A stretch of 64,000 nt of DNA from Arthrobacter sp. efr-133-TYG-118 (GCF_030209755.1 NZ_JARVRH010000027.1:84289-148288); one strand, 5' to 3'. Positions 6,462-14,579 are shown, numbered from the stretch's first letter. Notes: a model not told the origin generated them from the letters alone. Numbers and translations are program-made.

Positions 6462-7369
6462 CAGCGGCCACTGAGTGCGGTTCCTGCGCTAAGCCCAACC
6501 TGGATGGTGCGGCCCTGTGTGACGCGTGCACGGACACGTACTTGTACGACCTCGGGGCCGTGGACGACGTGCTGGACACGTTGCGGCCGACCGTGGAAAT
6601 GCAGGACGTGAACGGCGACAGTGTGGGCTCGTCGGGGACGAAGCACGCACCTGCACCGTTGAATCTTGACGCGATGGCCGCGCAGGCGAACCTGCAGCTG
6701 CACGTCAGGCTCACGGGCCGGCGGCTCCTCAGGGTCTGGGTGCAGGCATGGGAAGCCAAGGTGGCCAAGCTGACGGCGCACGTGATCGGCCCGACCCTGC
6801 CACTGCCCGCGAAACCGTCCCTGCCCGGTAACGAGCAGCTAGCCGCGTGGATCATCGTCCAACACAACCTGATCCGCATGGCAGTGTGGGCGCCCGGCGC
6901 GAAACGCGAACTCGCGAACCTCCTCAAGACAGCGCAAACGGCCGCGGAACGCCGACAACCCAGGGTCTTCGCCGGGACCTGCAGTTTCGAGACATCCCAC
7001 CCGGACACCCCCGACGAGCCCATCGTGTGCGGCGCCGAACTCTATGCCCTGCCCGGCGACACCATCGCCACCTGCAAGGACTGCAACTCCACCTACGAAG
7101 TAGCAACCTGGCGGGCACACAGCAAAACCGCCGCCGAATACGCGATCCTCACACCCACCGAACTCTCCCGCGCACTCGGCGGTTACGGGTTCAACATCCG
7201 GCCCGGCACCATCCGCATGTGGGCCACCCGCGGCCACATCCACCGCGCCAACCCAGACCACGACGAAACCGGCCACCCCATACCGGCCATGTACCGGCTC
7301 GGGGACGCCCTCGACACCTACCAGGCAATGCAGATCCGCAAACACCAACCCAAGGAGAACACCCCATGA
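6458..7369 (+). CDS. Zinc-ribbon/MerR-like DNA-binding protein
   Basis: A 303-aa protein. The N-terminus has CGSCAKPNLDGAALCDAC, a four-Cys ribbon. A second cluster (C in GTCSF, VCGA, CKDC) lies at about 170-213. The C-terminus (about 230-300) has a MerR-like winged HTH: LTPTELSRALGGYG, then GTIRMWATRGHI and a wing. Proteins of this layout occur in actinobacteriophage early regions and are annotated as helix-turn-helix proteins. It may be a transcription factor, possibly for the repeated motif, but nothing proves that. It overlaps its neighbours by four bases on both sides. Confidence 0.65.
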   Translation: MTAATECGSCAKPNLDGAALCDACTDTYLYDLGAVDDVLDTLRPTVEMQDVNGDSVGSSGTKHAPAPLNLDAMAAQANLQLHVRLTGRRLLRVWVQAWEAKVAKLTAHVIGPTLPLPAKPSLPGNEQLAAWIIVQHNLIRMAVWAPGAKRELANLLKTAQTAAERRQPRVFAGTCSFETSHPDTPDEPIVCGAELYALPGDTIATCKDCNSTYEVATWRAHSKTAAEYAILTPTELSRALGGYGFNIRPGTIRMWATRGHIHRANPDHDETGHPIPAMYRLGDALDTYQAMQIRKHQPKENTP

Positions 7370-7929
7370 ACCCCAAGCATTTTTATCCCGGCGCGAGCTT
7401 CGGCGTGCAAGGCCCGATTACGCACCTGCAGCGCGTGATCTTGGACCGCACCCCGGGCAGGACCGTCCGGTATAGCCCCGACAGCGGCGTGGAAATCATC
7501 GCTGATCTGGGCTATGTAGCCGACGCTGTGGAGTCCGCGTTCGTCCTCGTCCCCCGCGAAGCACTCCCGAAGATCGGTCGTACCAACACGACGGTCAACG
7601 GCGGGTCCTTCACCACCGCCGCCGGCGAAAACATCCAACTGAACGACGGCGCCGACGCCGAGAAGGTCCGTAAGGTCGCAGCCACTTGGCTTGCAGTTGC
7701 CGCACTGCTGGAAAGCGAAGAGAAGGCCAAGGCTGACGAGGCGAAGAAGAAAGAGGCTGCGGAAGCAGCAGCGAAGATCGCCCGCACCACACGCCTCGAG
7801 CAGCTCGCGGATGAATACTTCGAGGAGTACTTCGAGGAACTCGGGCCCAAGAAAACCCGTGTCATCGAGGAACTGTACCGACTCGAGGAAGAAGCCGCCG
7901 ACTCCGAATGCTGCGGGTGCGACGACTAA
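7366..7929 (+). CDS. Hypothetical protein with charged coil, 187 aa
   Basis: ATG 7366 follows AAGGAGAAC and overlaps the previous stop. The N-terminal half looks globular. Residues about 115-180 form a long Lys/Glu/Ala helix, likely a coiled coil, that ends in an acidic tail and CCGC. Not recognised. Confidence 0.6.
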   Translation: MNPKHFYPGASFGVQGPITHLQRVILDRTPGRTVRYSPDSGVEIIADLGYVADAVESAFVLVPREALPKIGRTNTTVNGGSFTTAAGENIQLNDGADAEKVRKVAATWLAVAALLESEEKAKADEAKKKEAAEAAAKIARTTRLEQLADEYFEEYFEELGPKKTRVIEELYRLEEEAADSECCGCDD

Positions 7930-8180
7930 TGTTTGCCCCCGAACGAAGCAGTACTGCCGTAGTTCGCGAAACGTGCCCCGGATGCGGTTTCCCGATCCAC
8001 CCCGGCCAGCCCGCCATGCGTGTCCACATGGGCGCGGTACGGGACGAAGAGGGCATGACGGACCTGATGCCAGTCTTCCACCGGTCCTGCGGGGCCGGCC
8101 GCCTCATCGCGGACGGCCGGGCCAAAACCGAAGCGCAACGCACCCACCACACACCACTGATCGAGAGGAAAGCATCATGA
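7929..8180 (+). CDS. Small Cys/His protein, 83 aa
   Basis: ATG 7929 lies in TAATG, coupled to the preceding stop. The N-terminal 14 codons overlap motif copy 5. The protein has CPGCGFPIHPG and later HRSCGAG, a probable zinc site. It is not recognised beyond resembling host-type zinc-finger fragments. Confidence 0.5.
   Translation: MFAPERSSTAVVRETCPGCGFPIHPGQPAMRVHMGAVRDEEGMTDLMPVFHRSCGAGRLIADGRAKTEAQRTHHTPLIERKAS
7941..7970 (+). promoter_or_regulatory. Phage motif copy 5, inside a CDS start
   Basis: AACGAAGCAGTACTGCCGT followed by AGTTCGCG matches the repeated motif closely, but no -10-like hexamer follows at the position seen in other copies. It overlaps codons 5-14 of the gene at 7929. 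This copy therefore argues for a protein-binding role rather than a simple promoter. Confidence 0.55.
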
Positions 8181-8281
8181 GTTCCACCGAATCCCGCCAA
8201 ACCCTGCCCGACCGCCGCGCCCTGCACCAGATCGAAACGGAACTGGACAGCCGCAACGACGCACGAGGAGACCAGAAATGA
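8177..8281 (+). CDS. Small hypothetical protein, 34 aa
   Basis: ATG 8177 overlaps the previous stop (ATGA) and the gene contains GAGGAG near its end, the ribosome binding site of the next gene. The peptide is polar and helical. Its stop overlaps ATG 8278. Confidence 0.45.
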   Translation: MSSTESRQTLPDRRALHQIETELDSRNDARGDQK

Positions 8282-9192
8282 AGGTCTACGTAGCGGGGCC
8301 AATGCGTGGCATTCCCGGGTTCAACTTCAAGGCGTTCGACCAGGCCACCAACGCCCTTGAGGTGCGCGGGCATGCCACGTTCAGTCCTGCCGATAACGAC
8401 CGGGGGAACGGGTTCAACCCTGTCGGCCTGACTGGGCACGAGGACTTGGCCGCGCTCGGCTTCGACCTGCGGAACGCCCTGGCTGAGGACATGCGGGTGA
8501 TCGCGGAGTGGGCGGACGCTGTGGCCGTGCTGGCCGGGTGGGAGAACTCCAGTGGTGCCCGGGCCGAGGTCGCGTTGGCGCACGCCCTTGGCCTTCCTGT
8601 GGCCCGTTGGCAAGACGCGGTGATTTGGACCCAGCACGGCGGCCCTGCCACCCACATCCCCGACTACGTCCGCATCAAAGCCGACACGCCACCCTCGGGC
8701 ACGCTCCCGTCCCTCAAGGACGCCGCCACCGCCTACGAGAAGGCTAAGGCCCAGGCTGTGCAGGACTCGATCAAGGTCTACAAAGAGAACCTCCTCACTG
8801 GGATGCAGGCGCGCTCCGTGCTCGGCATGCCCGCAGCCCCGGGCCCGTCAGGCGAGGTCCGTACAGTGTCCGCGACCGGTGGCGAGAAAGGGTCCAAGCC
8901 TGAGCGTCACGACCTGATCCCGGTAGAGGCCCTAGCGACGGTAGCACAGCTCTACGGGCGCGGAGCCGCCAAGTACGCCGCGCACAACTGGCGCCGCGGG
9001 TACGAGTGGTCCAAGTCCTACGCCGCTCTGCAACGCCACGCCACACAGTTCTGGGCTGGTGAGGACAACGACGCCGAGATGGGCTTGCCTCACATGGCGT
9101 CCGTCGCGTTCCACGCCCTCGCGCTTCTGACCTTCATGGACGAGCAACGCCAGTTCGACGACCGCTACAAGGCGCCGGAGGCAAGCGAATGA
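8278..9192 (+). CDS. DUF4406 plus dATP/dGTP diphosphohydrolase fusion
   Basis: A 304-aa protein with two domains. Residues 1 to about 115 match the DUF4406 / nucleoside 2-deoxyribosyltransferase-like fold: YVAGPMRG at the start, then WADAVAVLAGWENSSGARAE. Residues about 200-295 match the dATP/dGTP diphosphohydrolase N-terminal family (KPERHDLIPVEAL, YGRGAAKYAAHNW, ALQRHATQFW, DAEMGLPHMA). Both domains act on nucleotides, so the protein probably reshapes the dNTP pool during infection. The substrates are inferred from the families. GAGGAG precedes ATG 8278; the stop overlaps the next gene. Confidence 0.75.
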   Translation: MKVYVAGPMRGIPGFNFKAFDQATNALEVRGHATFSPADNDRGNGFNPVGLTGHEDLAALGFDLRNALAEDMRVIAEWADAVAVLAGWENSSGARAEVALAHALGLPVARWQDAVIWTQHGGPATHIPDYVRIKADTPPSGTLPSLKDAATAYEKAKAQAVQDSIKVYKENLLTGMQARSVLGMPAAPGPSGEVRTVSATGGEKGSKPERHDLIPVEALATVAQLYGRGAAKYAAHNWRRGYEWSKSYAALQRHATQFWAGEDNDAEMGLPHMASVAFHALALLTFMDEQRQFDDRYKAPEASE

Positions 9193-9668
9193 AGTACTTC
9201 TACGACACCGAGTTCCTGGACGATGGGCACACCATCGAGTTCATAAGCATCGGCATCGTCGCGAATGACGGGCGCGAATACTATGCGGTGAACGCGGACG
9301 CTGACTGGGACCGGATCGCCAAGCACGAGTGGCTGATGGTCAACGTTGTCCCGCAACTGCCCGACGAGATGGAATACAAGCCCAAGGCCCAGATCCGGGC
9401 CGAGGTCACACAGTTCCTGCTTGCCGCCGGCCAGCCGGAACTGTGGGCATGGTTCGCGGCCTATGACCACGTGGTGCTGTCGCAACTGTTCGGGCGCATG
9501 CTGGACCTGCCCGATGGCATCCCCATGTACACGCACGACCTCCGCGCCTACCTCGACTACACCAATATCAAAGCCATCCCAAGCCAAGTAGAAGGCCACC
9601 ACGATGCCCTGCAGGATGCGAGGCACGTAAAGGTAGTCCATGACTACGTGAAGGCGCACCGGCTGTGA
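9189..9668 (+). CDS. Rv2179c-like DEDDh 3'-5' exonuclease
   Basis: A 159-aa protein of the Rv2179c-like exoribonuclease family. The catalytic pattern is visible: D6-x-E8 in FYDTEF, a mid-protein Asp in AYDHVVLSQL, and HHDALQDARH near the C-terminus supplying the last His and Asp. Family members trim RNA 3' ends. It lies one gene block upstream of the RNA ligase and polynucleotide kinase, which fits an RNA processing or repair theme, although the shared role is inference. ATG 9189 overlaps the previous stop. Confidence 0.75.
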   Translation: MKYFYDTEFLDDGHTIEFISIGIVANDGREYYAVNADADWDRIAKHEWLMVNVVPQLPDEMEYKPKAQIRAEVTQFLLAAGQPELWAWFAAYDHVVLSQLFGRMLDLPDGIPMYTHDLRAYLDYTNIKAIPSQVEGHHDALQDARHVKVVHDYVKAHRL

Positions 9669-9868
9669 GTGCGAGGACGGACGACCTCGTAACCCTCTGC
9701 CTGGTGCTTTACGACGACGAGCCCCGCGCCCGGCGCTGCCTGTCGGCACTGCGTCGCAGCGGACGCGACGTGCAGTTCAACGCATACCTTGCCCAACGCC
9801 GCCTCGCGCTGATGGCAGCGAAAATGTTCATGCCAATCGTGATCTTTCTTGGAAGGAAACTGCCATGA
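9665..9868 (+). CDS. Small hypothetical protein, 67 aa
   Basis: GTG 9665 overlaps the upstream stop. A C-terminal hydrophobic segment (ALMAAKMFMPIVIFLG) could be a membrane helix. Its end contains GGAAGGA, the ribosome binding site of the next gene. Not recognised. Confidence 0.5.
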   Translation: MSARTDDLVTLCLVLYDDEPRARRCLSALRRSGRDVQFNAYLAQRRLALMAAKMFMPIVIFLGRKLP

Positions 9869-10110
9869 CTATCAGCACGAAGCACGCGAAGGCGATCCGG
9901 GCGGGTGTCTTGCAGGCCCGCAAAGTCCTGGCTGAGGCACGGATGTACAAGGGGGACGTGATCGCGGTGGACCCGGACGGGGTGGAAGGGTACGCGTTCC
10001 GGCGCGTCCTGATGCGCTATGCCTTCGAGATTGGCCGGTATCTCACCTACGAGGGCAAGTTCGTCCGGCTCGTGCCCACCCGCACATGGCCGCGCCTTCC
10101 ACGCAGATAA
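9865..10110 (+). CDS. Small hypothetical protein, 81 aa
   Basis: ATG 9865 overlaps the previous stop. It is a basic protein (many Arg/Lys) with an alternating hydrophobic pattern and no recognised domain. Motif copy 6 starts 8 bases after its stop, so it closes the unit that began at 6162. Confidence 0.5.
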   Translation: MTISTKHAKAIRAGVLQARKVLAEARMYKGDVIAVDPDGVEGYAFRRVLMRYAFEIGRYLTYEGKFVRLVPTRTWPRLPRR

Positions 10111-10117
10111 GTGCCCG

Positions 10118-10152
10118 GAAACGTAGCGCTACTACCGTCCTTCGCGTAGACT
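10118..10152 (+). promoter_or_regulatory. Phage motif copy 6, RNA repair operon promoter
   Basis: AAACGTAGCGCTACTACCG followed by TTCGCG and TAGACT (10147-10152). Transcription would start near 10,160, just before the ribosome binding site CGGAG of the RNA ligase gene. With copy 4 it is the best match to the consensus. Confidence 0.68.
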
Positions 10153-10185
10153 CGATGGCACAACCAAACCGACAACGGAGAACCC

Positions 10186-11247
10186 ATGCACATCAGCGAA
10201 CTGTTCAGCGACAGTGACCTCGCCGCCGCCATCGAAGCAGGCCACATCAGGGTCAACGACCACCCGGACCTGCCCTACCGGCTGTACAACTACACCGAAA
10301 CCGCCCAGTTCCAGAAAGCATGGACCCCTGTCACCCGGGCATGCCGGGGCCTGATCGTGCACCGGGAAACCGGTGAAGTCCTGGCCCGACCGTTCCCGAA
10401 GTTCTTCAACCACTCCGAAGACCAGCACCCCGCGTTCAACCTTGACGAACCTGTCACGGTCACGGACAAGCTGGACGGGTCCCTCGGGATCGTCTACCCG
10501 ACCCCGGACGGGTACGCCATCGCCACGCGGGGTTCGTTCACCAGCGAGCAGGCCATCCACGCCACGCAGATCCTCCGCACCCAATACCCGGACTGGACCC
10601 CACCTGAGGGTGTGACGGTCCTCGTGGAAATCATCTACCCGGCAAACCGAATCGTGCTCGATTACGGCCAACTGGATGACCTGATCCTCTTAGGCTCTGT
10701 CCACATCGAAACCGGGATCACTGCCAGTCCCATGGAGGCGTACTGGCCAGGTGAGAAGGCTGCAGTATTCCGCTTCGCCACTTTCGCTGAAGCCCTCGCT
10801 GGGAAGCCGCGCAAGAACGCCGAAGGCTACGTCGTGCACTTCCGCACCTCCGATGTGCGCATCAAGATCAAGCAGGACGACTACGTTGCGCTGCATAAAA
10901 TCGTCACCGGCTGGAACGAACGCACTATCTGGGAGATGCTCGCCACCGGCAAAGACTATGAAACCCTCCTCGCCGGCGTCCCCGACGAATTCCACAAATG
11001 GGCAATGGACATCGCGGAGAACCTGAACAACTCATACGACGGCCACATCGGCATGGCACACGCCATACACCACGGAATCCTCGACGCCCTGCCCGAAGGA
11101 TTTGAACGCCGCGACTACGCCAACGCGGCATCCCTCTACCCCGAAGCGCGCCCGGCCCTGTTCCAACTCTTGGACGGCCGCGACATCAGCGAGTGGGCAT
11201 GGAAGCAGATCCGCCCCACCTTCACCAAGGAGACCATCAATGCCTGA
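10186..11247 (+). CDS. T4 Rnl1-like RNA ligase
   Basis: A 353-aa ATP-dependent RNA ligase of the T4 RNA ligase 1 family (T4 Rnl1 is 374 aa). The nucleotidyl-transferase motifs are visible in order: motif I DKLDG with the AMP-accepting Lys at residue 95, motif III-like LVEIIYPANRIV with E148, motif IV AEGYVV with E212, and motif V RIKIK at 224-228. The enzyme would seal RNA breaks, typically cleaved tRNA anticodon loops. It is the first gene of a two-gene operon with the end-healing enzyme at 11,240; the two overlap by eight bases. Confidence 0.9.
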   Translation: MHISELFSDSDLAAAIEAGHIRVNDHPDLPYRLYNYTETAQFQKAWTPVTRACRGLIVHRETGEVLARPFPKFFNHSEDQHPAFNLDEPVTVTDKLDGSLGIVYPTPDGYAIATRGSFTSEQAIHATQILRTQYPDWTPPEGVTVLVEIIYPANRIVLDYGQLDDLILLGSVHIETGITASPMEAYWPGEKAAVFRFATFAEALAGKPRKNAEGYVVHFRTSDVRIKIKQDDYVALHKIVTGWNERTIWEMLATGKDYETLLAGVPDEFHKWAMDIAENLNNSYDGHIGMAHAIHHGILDALPEGFERRDYANAASLYPEARPALFQLLDGRDISEWAWKQIRPTFTKETINA

Positions 11248-12148
11248 GCTAGTCATCACCAGAGGCCTGCCCGGATCCGGGAAAACCACGTGGGCCGAAC
11301 AGTGGGTCCAAGAAGCTCCCGCCACCCGCCGCCGCGTGAACCGTGACTCGCTGCGCCGCATGATCCACATCAACGCCCAATCAGCCACGCAAGACACCGA
11401 GAACGTCATCACGAAGACCGCCTCAGACCTTGTGCGAGCATTCCTCCGCAACGGCCTGGATGTCGTGGTGGATGACACGAACCTTCGCCAGCGCACCGCC
11501 CGCAACTGGGCCACTCTCGCCGCCATCACCGGCGCCGAACTTGTCGTGAAGGACTTCACCGACGTGCCGCTCGAAACCTGCCTCACCCGCAACGAAGCAC
11601 GCACCGGAGACGGACGCATCCCGTCCGGGGTCATCGAAACCATGCACGCCAAGTACATCGCCAACGGCCCACTCCCACACCCCACCGCCGACGCGGTATC
11701 GACCAGCGAATGGGAACCATGGGAGCCCTCCGAAAACCTGCCGTACGTCTACCTCGTGGACCTCGACGGGACCGTGGCACTCAAAGGCGACCGCGACATC
11801 TACGACGGCGCCAAAGCCTATCTGGACACGGTAAACGTGGACGTAGCCGATGTCATCGAAGTCCTTGCCGGTGGAGGCTCCCGCATCATCTACATGTCCG
11901 GCCGCAGCGAAGACCACCGCGACGTGACCGAGCAATGGCTAATCACGAATAACCTGCCGGCGCACGCCCTCCACATGCGCCCCTCCGGTGACACCCGCAA
12001 AGACTCAATCGTCAAGCACGAACTGTTCAACAAGCACATCCGCGGAAAGTACAACGTGGCCGGCGTCTTCGATGACCGCAACCAGGTTGTCGAGATGTGG
12101 CGTGCGATCGGCCTGACCGTGTTCCAAGTGGCCGAGGGTAACTTCTAA
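11240..12148 (+). CDS. Polynucleotide kinase-phosphatase, T4 Pnkp-like
   Basis: A 302-aa protein, close to the 301 aa of T4 Pnkp. The N-terminal kinase has a P-loop GLPGSGKTT at 9-17 and the substrate-binding NRDSLRR that corresponds to NRDDYR in T4. The C-terminal HAD phosphatase has D174-L-D176-G-T at 174-178, SGR, and FDDRNQVVEMWRAIG at the end. It would remove 2',3'-cyclic or 3' phosphate and phosphorylate 5'-OH ends so that the ligase can seal them. I chose ATG 11,240 because AAGGAG lies upstream and the start sits inside the ligase stop region. Confidence 0.9.
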   Translation: MPELVITRGLPGSGKTTWAEQWVQEAPATRRRVNRDSLRRMIHINAQSATQDTENVITKTASDLVRAFLRNGLDVVVDDTNLRQRTARNWATLAAITGAELVVKDFTDVPLETCLTRNEARTGDGRIPSGVIETMHAKYIANGPLPHPTADAVSTSEWEPWEPSENLPYVYLVDLDGTVALKGDRDIYDGAKAYLDTVNVDVADVIEVLAGGGSRIIYMSGRSEDHRDVTEQWLITNNLPAHALHMRPSGDTRKDSIVKHELFNKHIRGKYNVAGVFDDRNQVVEMWRAIGLTVFQVAEGNF

Positions 12149-12211
12149 GCGAAGCGTTACTTCGCGAAGTGCACGCGTGAACTTGACAAAAACCTTGTGA
12201 CACTACAAAAT
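12149..12211 (+). promoter_or_regulatory. Operator palindrome with sigma70-type promoter
   Basis: GCGAAG-CGTTA-CTTCGC (12,149-12,165) is a perfect inverted repeat and is followed at once by another GCGAAG. The stretch also aligns with the left half of the repeated prophage motif. TTGACA at 12,183-12,188 and CAAAAT at 12,206-12,211 with a 17-base spacer form the most canonical promoter in the prophage. It is a good candidate for the late promoter, with an operator just upstream. Confidence 0.65.
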
Positions 12212-12230
12212 CAGAATTGAAGATTTATCA

Positions 12231-12269
12231 CGAAGCCCGGGGACGCGGAAAGAACCGCCCCGGGCTTCG
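12231..12269 (+). promoter_or_regulatory. Strong leader hairpin after the late promoter
   Basis: CGAAGCCCGGGG (12,231-12,242) pairs perfectly with CCCCGGGCTTCG (12,258-12,269) over a 15-base loop. It begins about 13 bases after the expected transcription start. No T-run follows, so an ordinary intrinsic terminator is unlikely. It could be a processive antitermination or attenuation element (inference). Confidence 0.55.
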
Positions 12270-12554
12270 CCCATTACCAGGCAGGCCGCGCGTCAACACG
12301 CGGGTCGACTCATCCCCGGTGAAGGACCGTTCGGGCGTACATTCTCGCGCCTGCCATGAACGACCCTGCCCGCGGCCTGCCTCACAAAAACCTTGCCGCC
12401 TGACACTGGCACCCCCCAAGGGAGGGCAACGCCTAGCGCGTCCCCGCGCGGCACGGAAACACCCACCACCGGTGGGACTAAAGAAAGCCGCTTCGGCGCC
12501 GTTCCCCGGCACGACATAAAGAACGGGCACCCTAAAACCCCATGGAGGTGCACC
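12270..12554 (+). other. Non-coding leader, candidate cos region
   Basis: There is no credible gene here. The stretch is C/G-rich with several short hairpins (for example CCCACC with GGTGGG near 12,466-12,478). A 15-codon reading frame at 12,356 has no ribosome binding site. In lambda-like prophages the packaging site lies between the early arm and the terminase/head genes, exactly this position. No cohesive-end sequence can be identified by eye. Confidence 0.35.
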
Positions 12555-12791
12555 ATGACCACAATCACCATTTCCCGGCCCAAGCCCCGCCTGTATCTCG
12601 GCTGCCACTTCTACGACATCTACACAGACCCCAAGCTCGATGACGCGGACCGGGCCGCTGTGACCGATCTGCTCTTGTCCACCGCCGGGCATCATGAAGT
12701 CTTCGAAAGGCTGGCCCCGATGAACCTTGGCGTGTCGGAGAAAATGATTGAACGGCACCGCCGGTCGTTGTGCACGTGTGGGCGTATCTGA
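12555..12791 (+). CDS. Hypothetical protein, possible HTH, 78 aa
   Basis: ATG 12,555 is preceded by TGGAGGTGCACC. The C-terminus (VSEKMIERHRRSLCTCG) could be the recognition helix of a small HTH, followed by CTC. It is the first gene of the late operon, a place where small packaging or regulatory proteins occur. The function is not shown. Confidence 0.5.
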   Translation: MTTITISRPKPRLYLGCHFYDIYTDPKLDDADRAAVTDLLLSTAGHHEVFERLAPMNLGVSEKMIERHRRSLCTCGRI

Positions 12792-14002
12792 TGGGGGAAC
12801 TCGCGGATAAGCTGGCGCGCACGACCGCGCCGGACACTGACGCACGTCGCGCGCGTGTGCGTCCCCCGCAAGGCTTCGAACCGGGTGTCCGGTTCAGTAC
12901 TGATTCGAATGTGCCGGTTGCGGCGACGATCAGCAGCGACCGGGAAATTCGCACCAGCGAGGATCACCGGGCGAAAATCATCGAACAGACCGGGCTCACC
13001 ATCCCCGACAACCTGGACGTTGTGCTGGAACGCCTCACCCTGCAAAACGGGGCCGGCAGCGTCCCGGAGCGTTGGTGGTACAAGTACAAGTTCATCGAAC
13101 GCGCCGATGGTTTCCTTTCTGGCTATGATGCCGTGGCTACCTTGAAGGCGCTGAGGTCGAACCGGCGCCGTGTCGCACCCACCTACGAGGGCGGGACCAC
13201 GCTCGGGCTTGAGTGGAACGACTGGCAGCTTGGGAAAAGCGTCGGCGGCGGCACCGCTGCCACGGTCGAACGCTTCGACGCCGCCATTGACGCTACCGTG
13301 ACCCGGGCGAAGGAGCTCCGGAAGATCGGCCGTGACCCGGGCGAACTCCTGATCGTCGGCAACGGTGACCTCGTCGAGGGTTGCTTCATCTACCCGCACC
13401 AGTCCTTCGAAATTGACATGGACCGCCGCGACCAGCTGAACACCGGCACCACCATGATCCTCGACGGCCTGGACCGTCTCGCGCCCCTGTTCTCCCGGGT
13501 GCGGGTCCTCGCTGTTGGCGGGAACCATGGCGAGCACCGGGTGGACGGCAAGCGCGTGAATCGGCACGACAACGACGATGTGAAGATCTTCGAGGACGCC
13601 GCCCGCGTCGCCGAACGCGACAAACGCCTCGGCCACGTGTCGTTCGTGCTCGCGCAGGACGAACCCGCGAAAACCATTGACGTTCATGGTTGGGTGTACG
13701 CGGCCACGCACGGTTCCGTGTACGGCAAAGGCACAGGCGGCAACCCCTTGGTGAAAGCCTACAACTGGTTCCGCAACCAAGCCGCCGGCCGCCAACCCGC
13801 AGGGGACGCCGACGTGCTCCTCGGCGCGCACTTCCACCACCTGCTCATGCAGGACTGGGGAAACACCCTGTTCGTGCAAGCCCCGGCCCTGGACGGCGGG
13901 TCACCACAGTTCACCGACTGGTCCGGCACCGAGTCCGCGCCCGGCATGATGTCGTGGCTGATCACCCCGGACAACAAGTTCCAAGACCTCGCCATCCTCT
14001 AG
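12791..14002 (+). CDS. Calcineurin-like metallophosphoesterase
   Basis: A 403-aa protein. Metal-binding motifs of the metallophosphoesterase fold are visible: LIVGNGDLVEG, then AVGGNHGEHR, then LLGAHFHH near the end. In actinophages such proteins are often labelled Mre11-like exonucleases. An N-terminal helical domain of about 150 residues precedes the catalytic part and may bind DNA. Start ATG 12,791 is coupled to the upstream TGA (TGATG). Its place beside the terminase fits a role in packaging or DNA end processing, which is inference. Confidence 0.75.
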   Translation: MGELADKLARTTAPDTDARRARVRPPQGFEPGVRFSTDSNVPVAATISSDREIRTSEDHRAKIIEQTGLTIPDNLDVVLERLTLQNGAGSVPERWWYKYKFIERADGFLSGYDAVATLKALRSNRRRVAPTYEGGTTLGLEWNDWQLGKSVGGGTAATVERFDAAIDATVTRAKELRKIGRDPGELLIVGNGDLVEGCFIYPHQSFEIDMDRRDQLNTGTTMILDGLDRLAPLFSRVRVLAVGGNHGEHRVDGKRVNRHDNDDVKIFEDAARVAERDKRLGHVSFVLAQDEPAKTIDVHGWVYAATHGSVYGKGTGGNPLVKAYNWFRNQAAGRQPAGDADVLLGAHFHHLLMQDWGNTLFVQAPALDGGSPQFTDWSGTESAPGMMSWLITPDNKFQDLAIL

Positions 14003-14036
14003 CCCATCACTCACCTATCCCCCATGGAGTGCTGCC

Positions 14037-14579
14037 TTGATCTACCGTGACGAAAACCGGTTCTACATCACCGGCGACTTTGACAAGGACATGGAGTCCG
14101 CCGTCATCTCCCCCTTGCGCAAGGAAATCGAAACGCAGGGAGAGAAAAAGGACGGGCTGATTGAGCTCTACATTTCCAGCAACGGCGGCTACGCCCACGT
14201 GCTGATCCAGCTCGTAGAACTCGTGGAGCTCGCGAAGCGCAGGGACATCACGGTCCGCACCATCGTCACGTCCCACGCTTACTCGTGCGGGTCGCTGCTC
14301 GCGGTCGCCGGGACAAAGGGTGAACGGTATATCTCCCGGTACGCGGAACACCTGGCCCATTACGGCCAGTTCGACGGTTACCGGAAGTCGACGCCGTTGC
14401 AGGTCGAGCGGCAAGCGGAGCAGTCCCGTCGTTGGACGAAGACGCTCCTTGACCATTACAAGCGGTATTGCGACATCCCGGACCTTGAGGAACAGCTAAA
14501 GGATGACGCGTTCTGGATCCCCGCTGACAAGGCGATCAAGTGGGGGATGGCTGACAAGTACACCGAAGAGCTGACGTGA
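14037..14579 (+). CDS. ClpP-like serine protease
   Basis: A 180-aa protein of the ClpP/crotonase-type protease fold (peptidase family S14). ISSNGGY at 46-52 matches the ClpP oxyanion strand, AYSCGS places the nucleophile at S83, and EHLAHYG places the catalytic His at H108. Such proteases mature phage heads or act as stand-alone Clp-like enzymes. It starts with TTG at 14,037 after ATGGAG. A second, unrelated protease (XkdF-like) is at 20,366, so the head-maturation role could belong to either. Confidence 0.8.
   Translation: MIYRDENRFYITGDFDKDMESAVISPLRKEIETQGEKKDGLIELYISSNGGYAHVLIQLVELVELAKRRDITVRTIVTSHAYSCGSLLAVAGTKGERYISRYAEHLAHYGQFDGYRKSTPLQVERQAEQSRRWTKTLLDHYKRYCDIPDLEEQLKDDAFWIPADKAIKWGMADKYTEELT

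Noticed and set aside
8278..9192. Direct evidence for a 2-aminoadenine (Z) genome
   Set aside because: Only one diphosphohydrolase-like domain is seen. No PurZ or DatZ gene is in the window, so this stays a question and not a call.
12217..12519. A 100-codon reading frame starting with TTG after the late promoter
   Set aside because: It has no ribosome binding site, begins at the expected transcription start, has a Pro/Arg/Gly composition typical of chance frames in GC-rich DNA, and contains the strong hairpin.
12270..12554. A tRNA or tmRNA-like gene in the late leader
   Set aside because: A GGGTCGACTC stretch looks like a T arm, but the T-loop consensus and the matching acceptor and anticodon stems cannot be formed.
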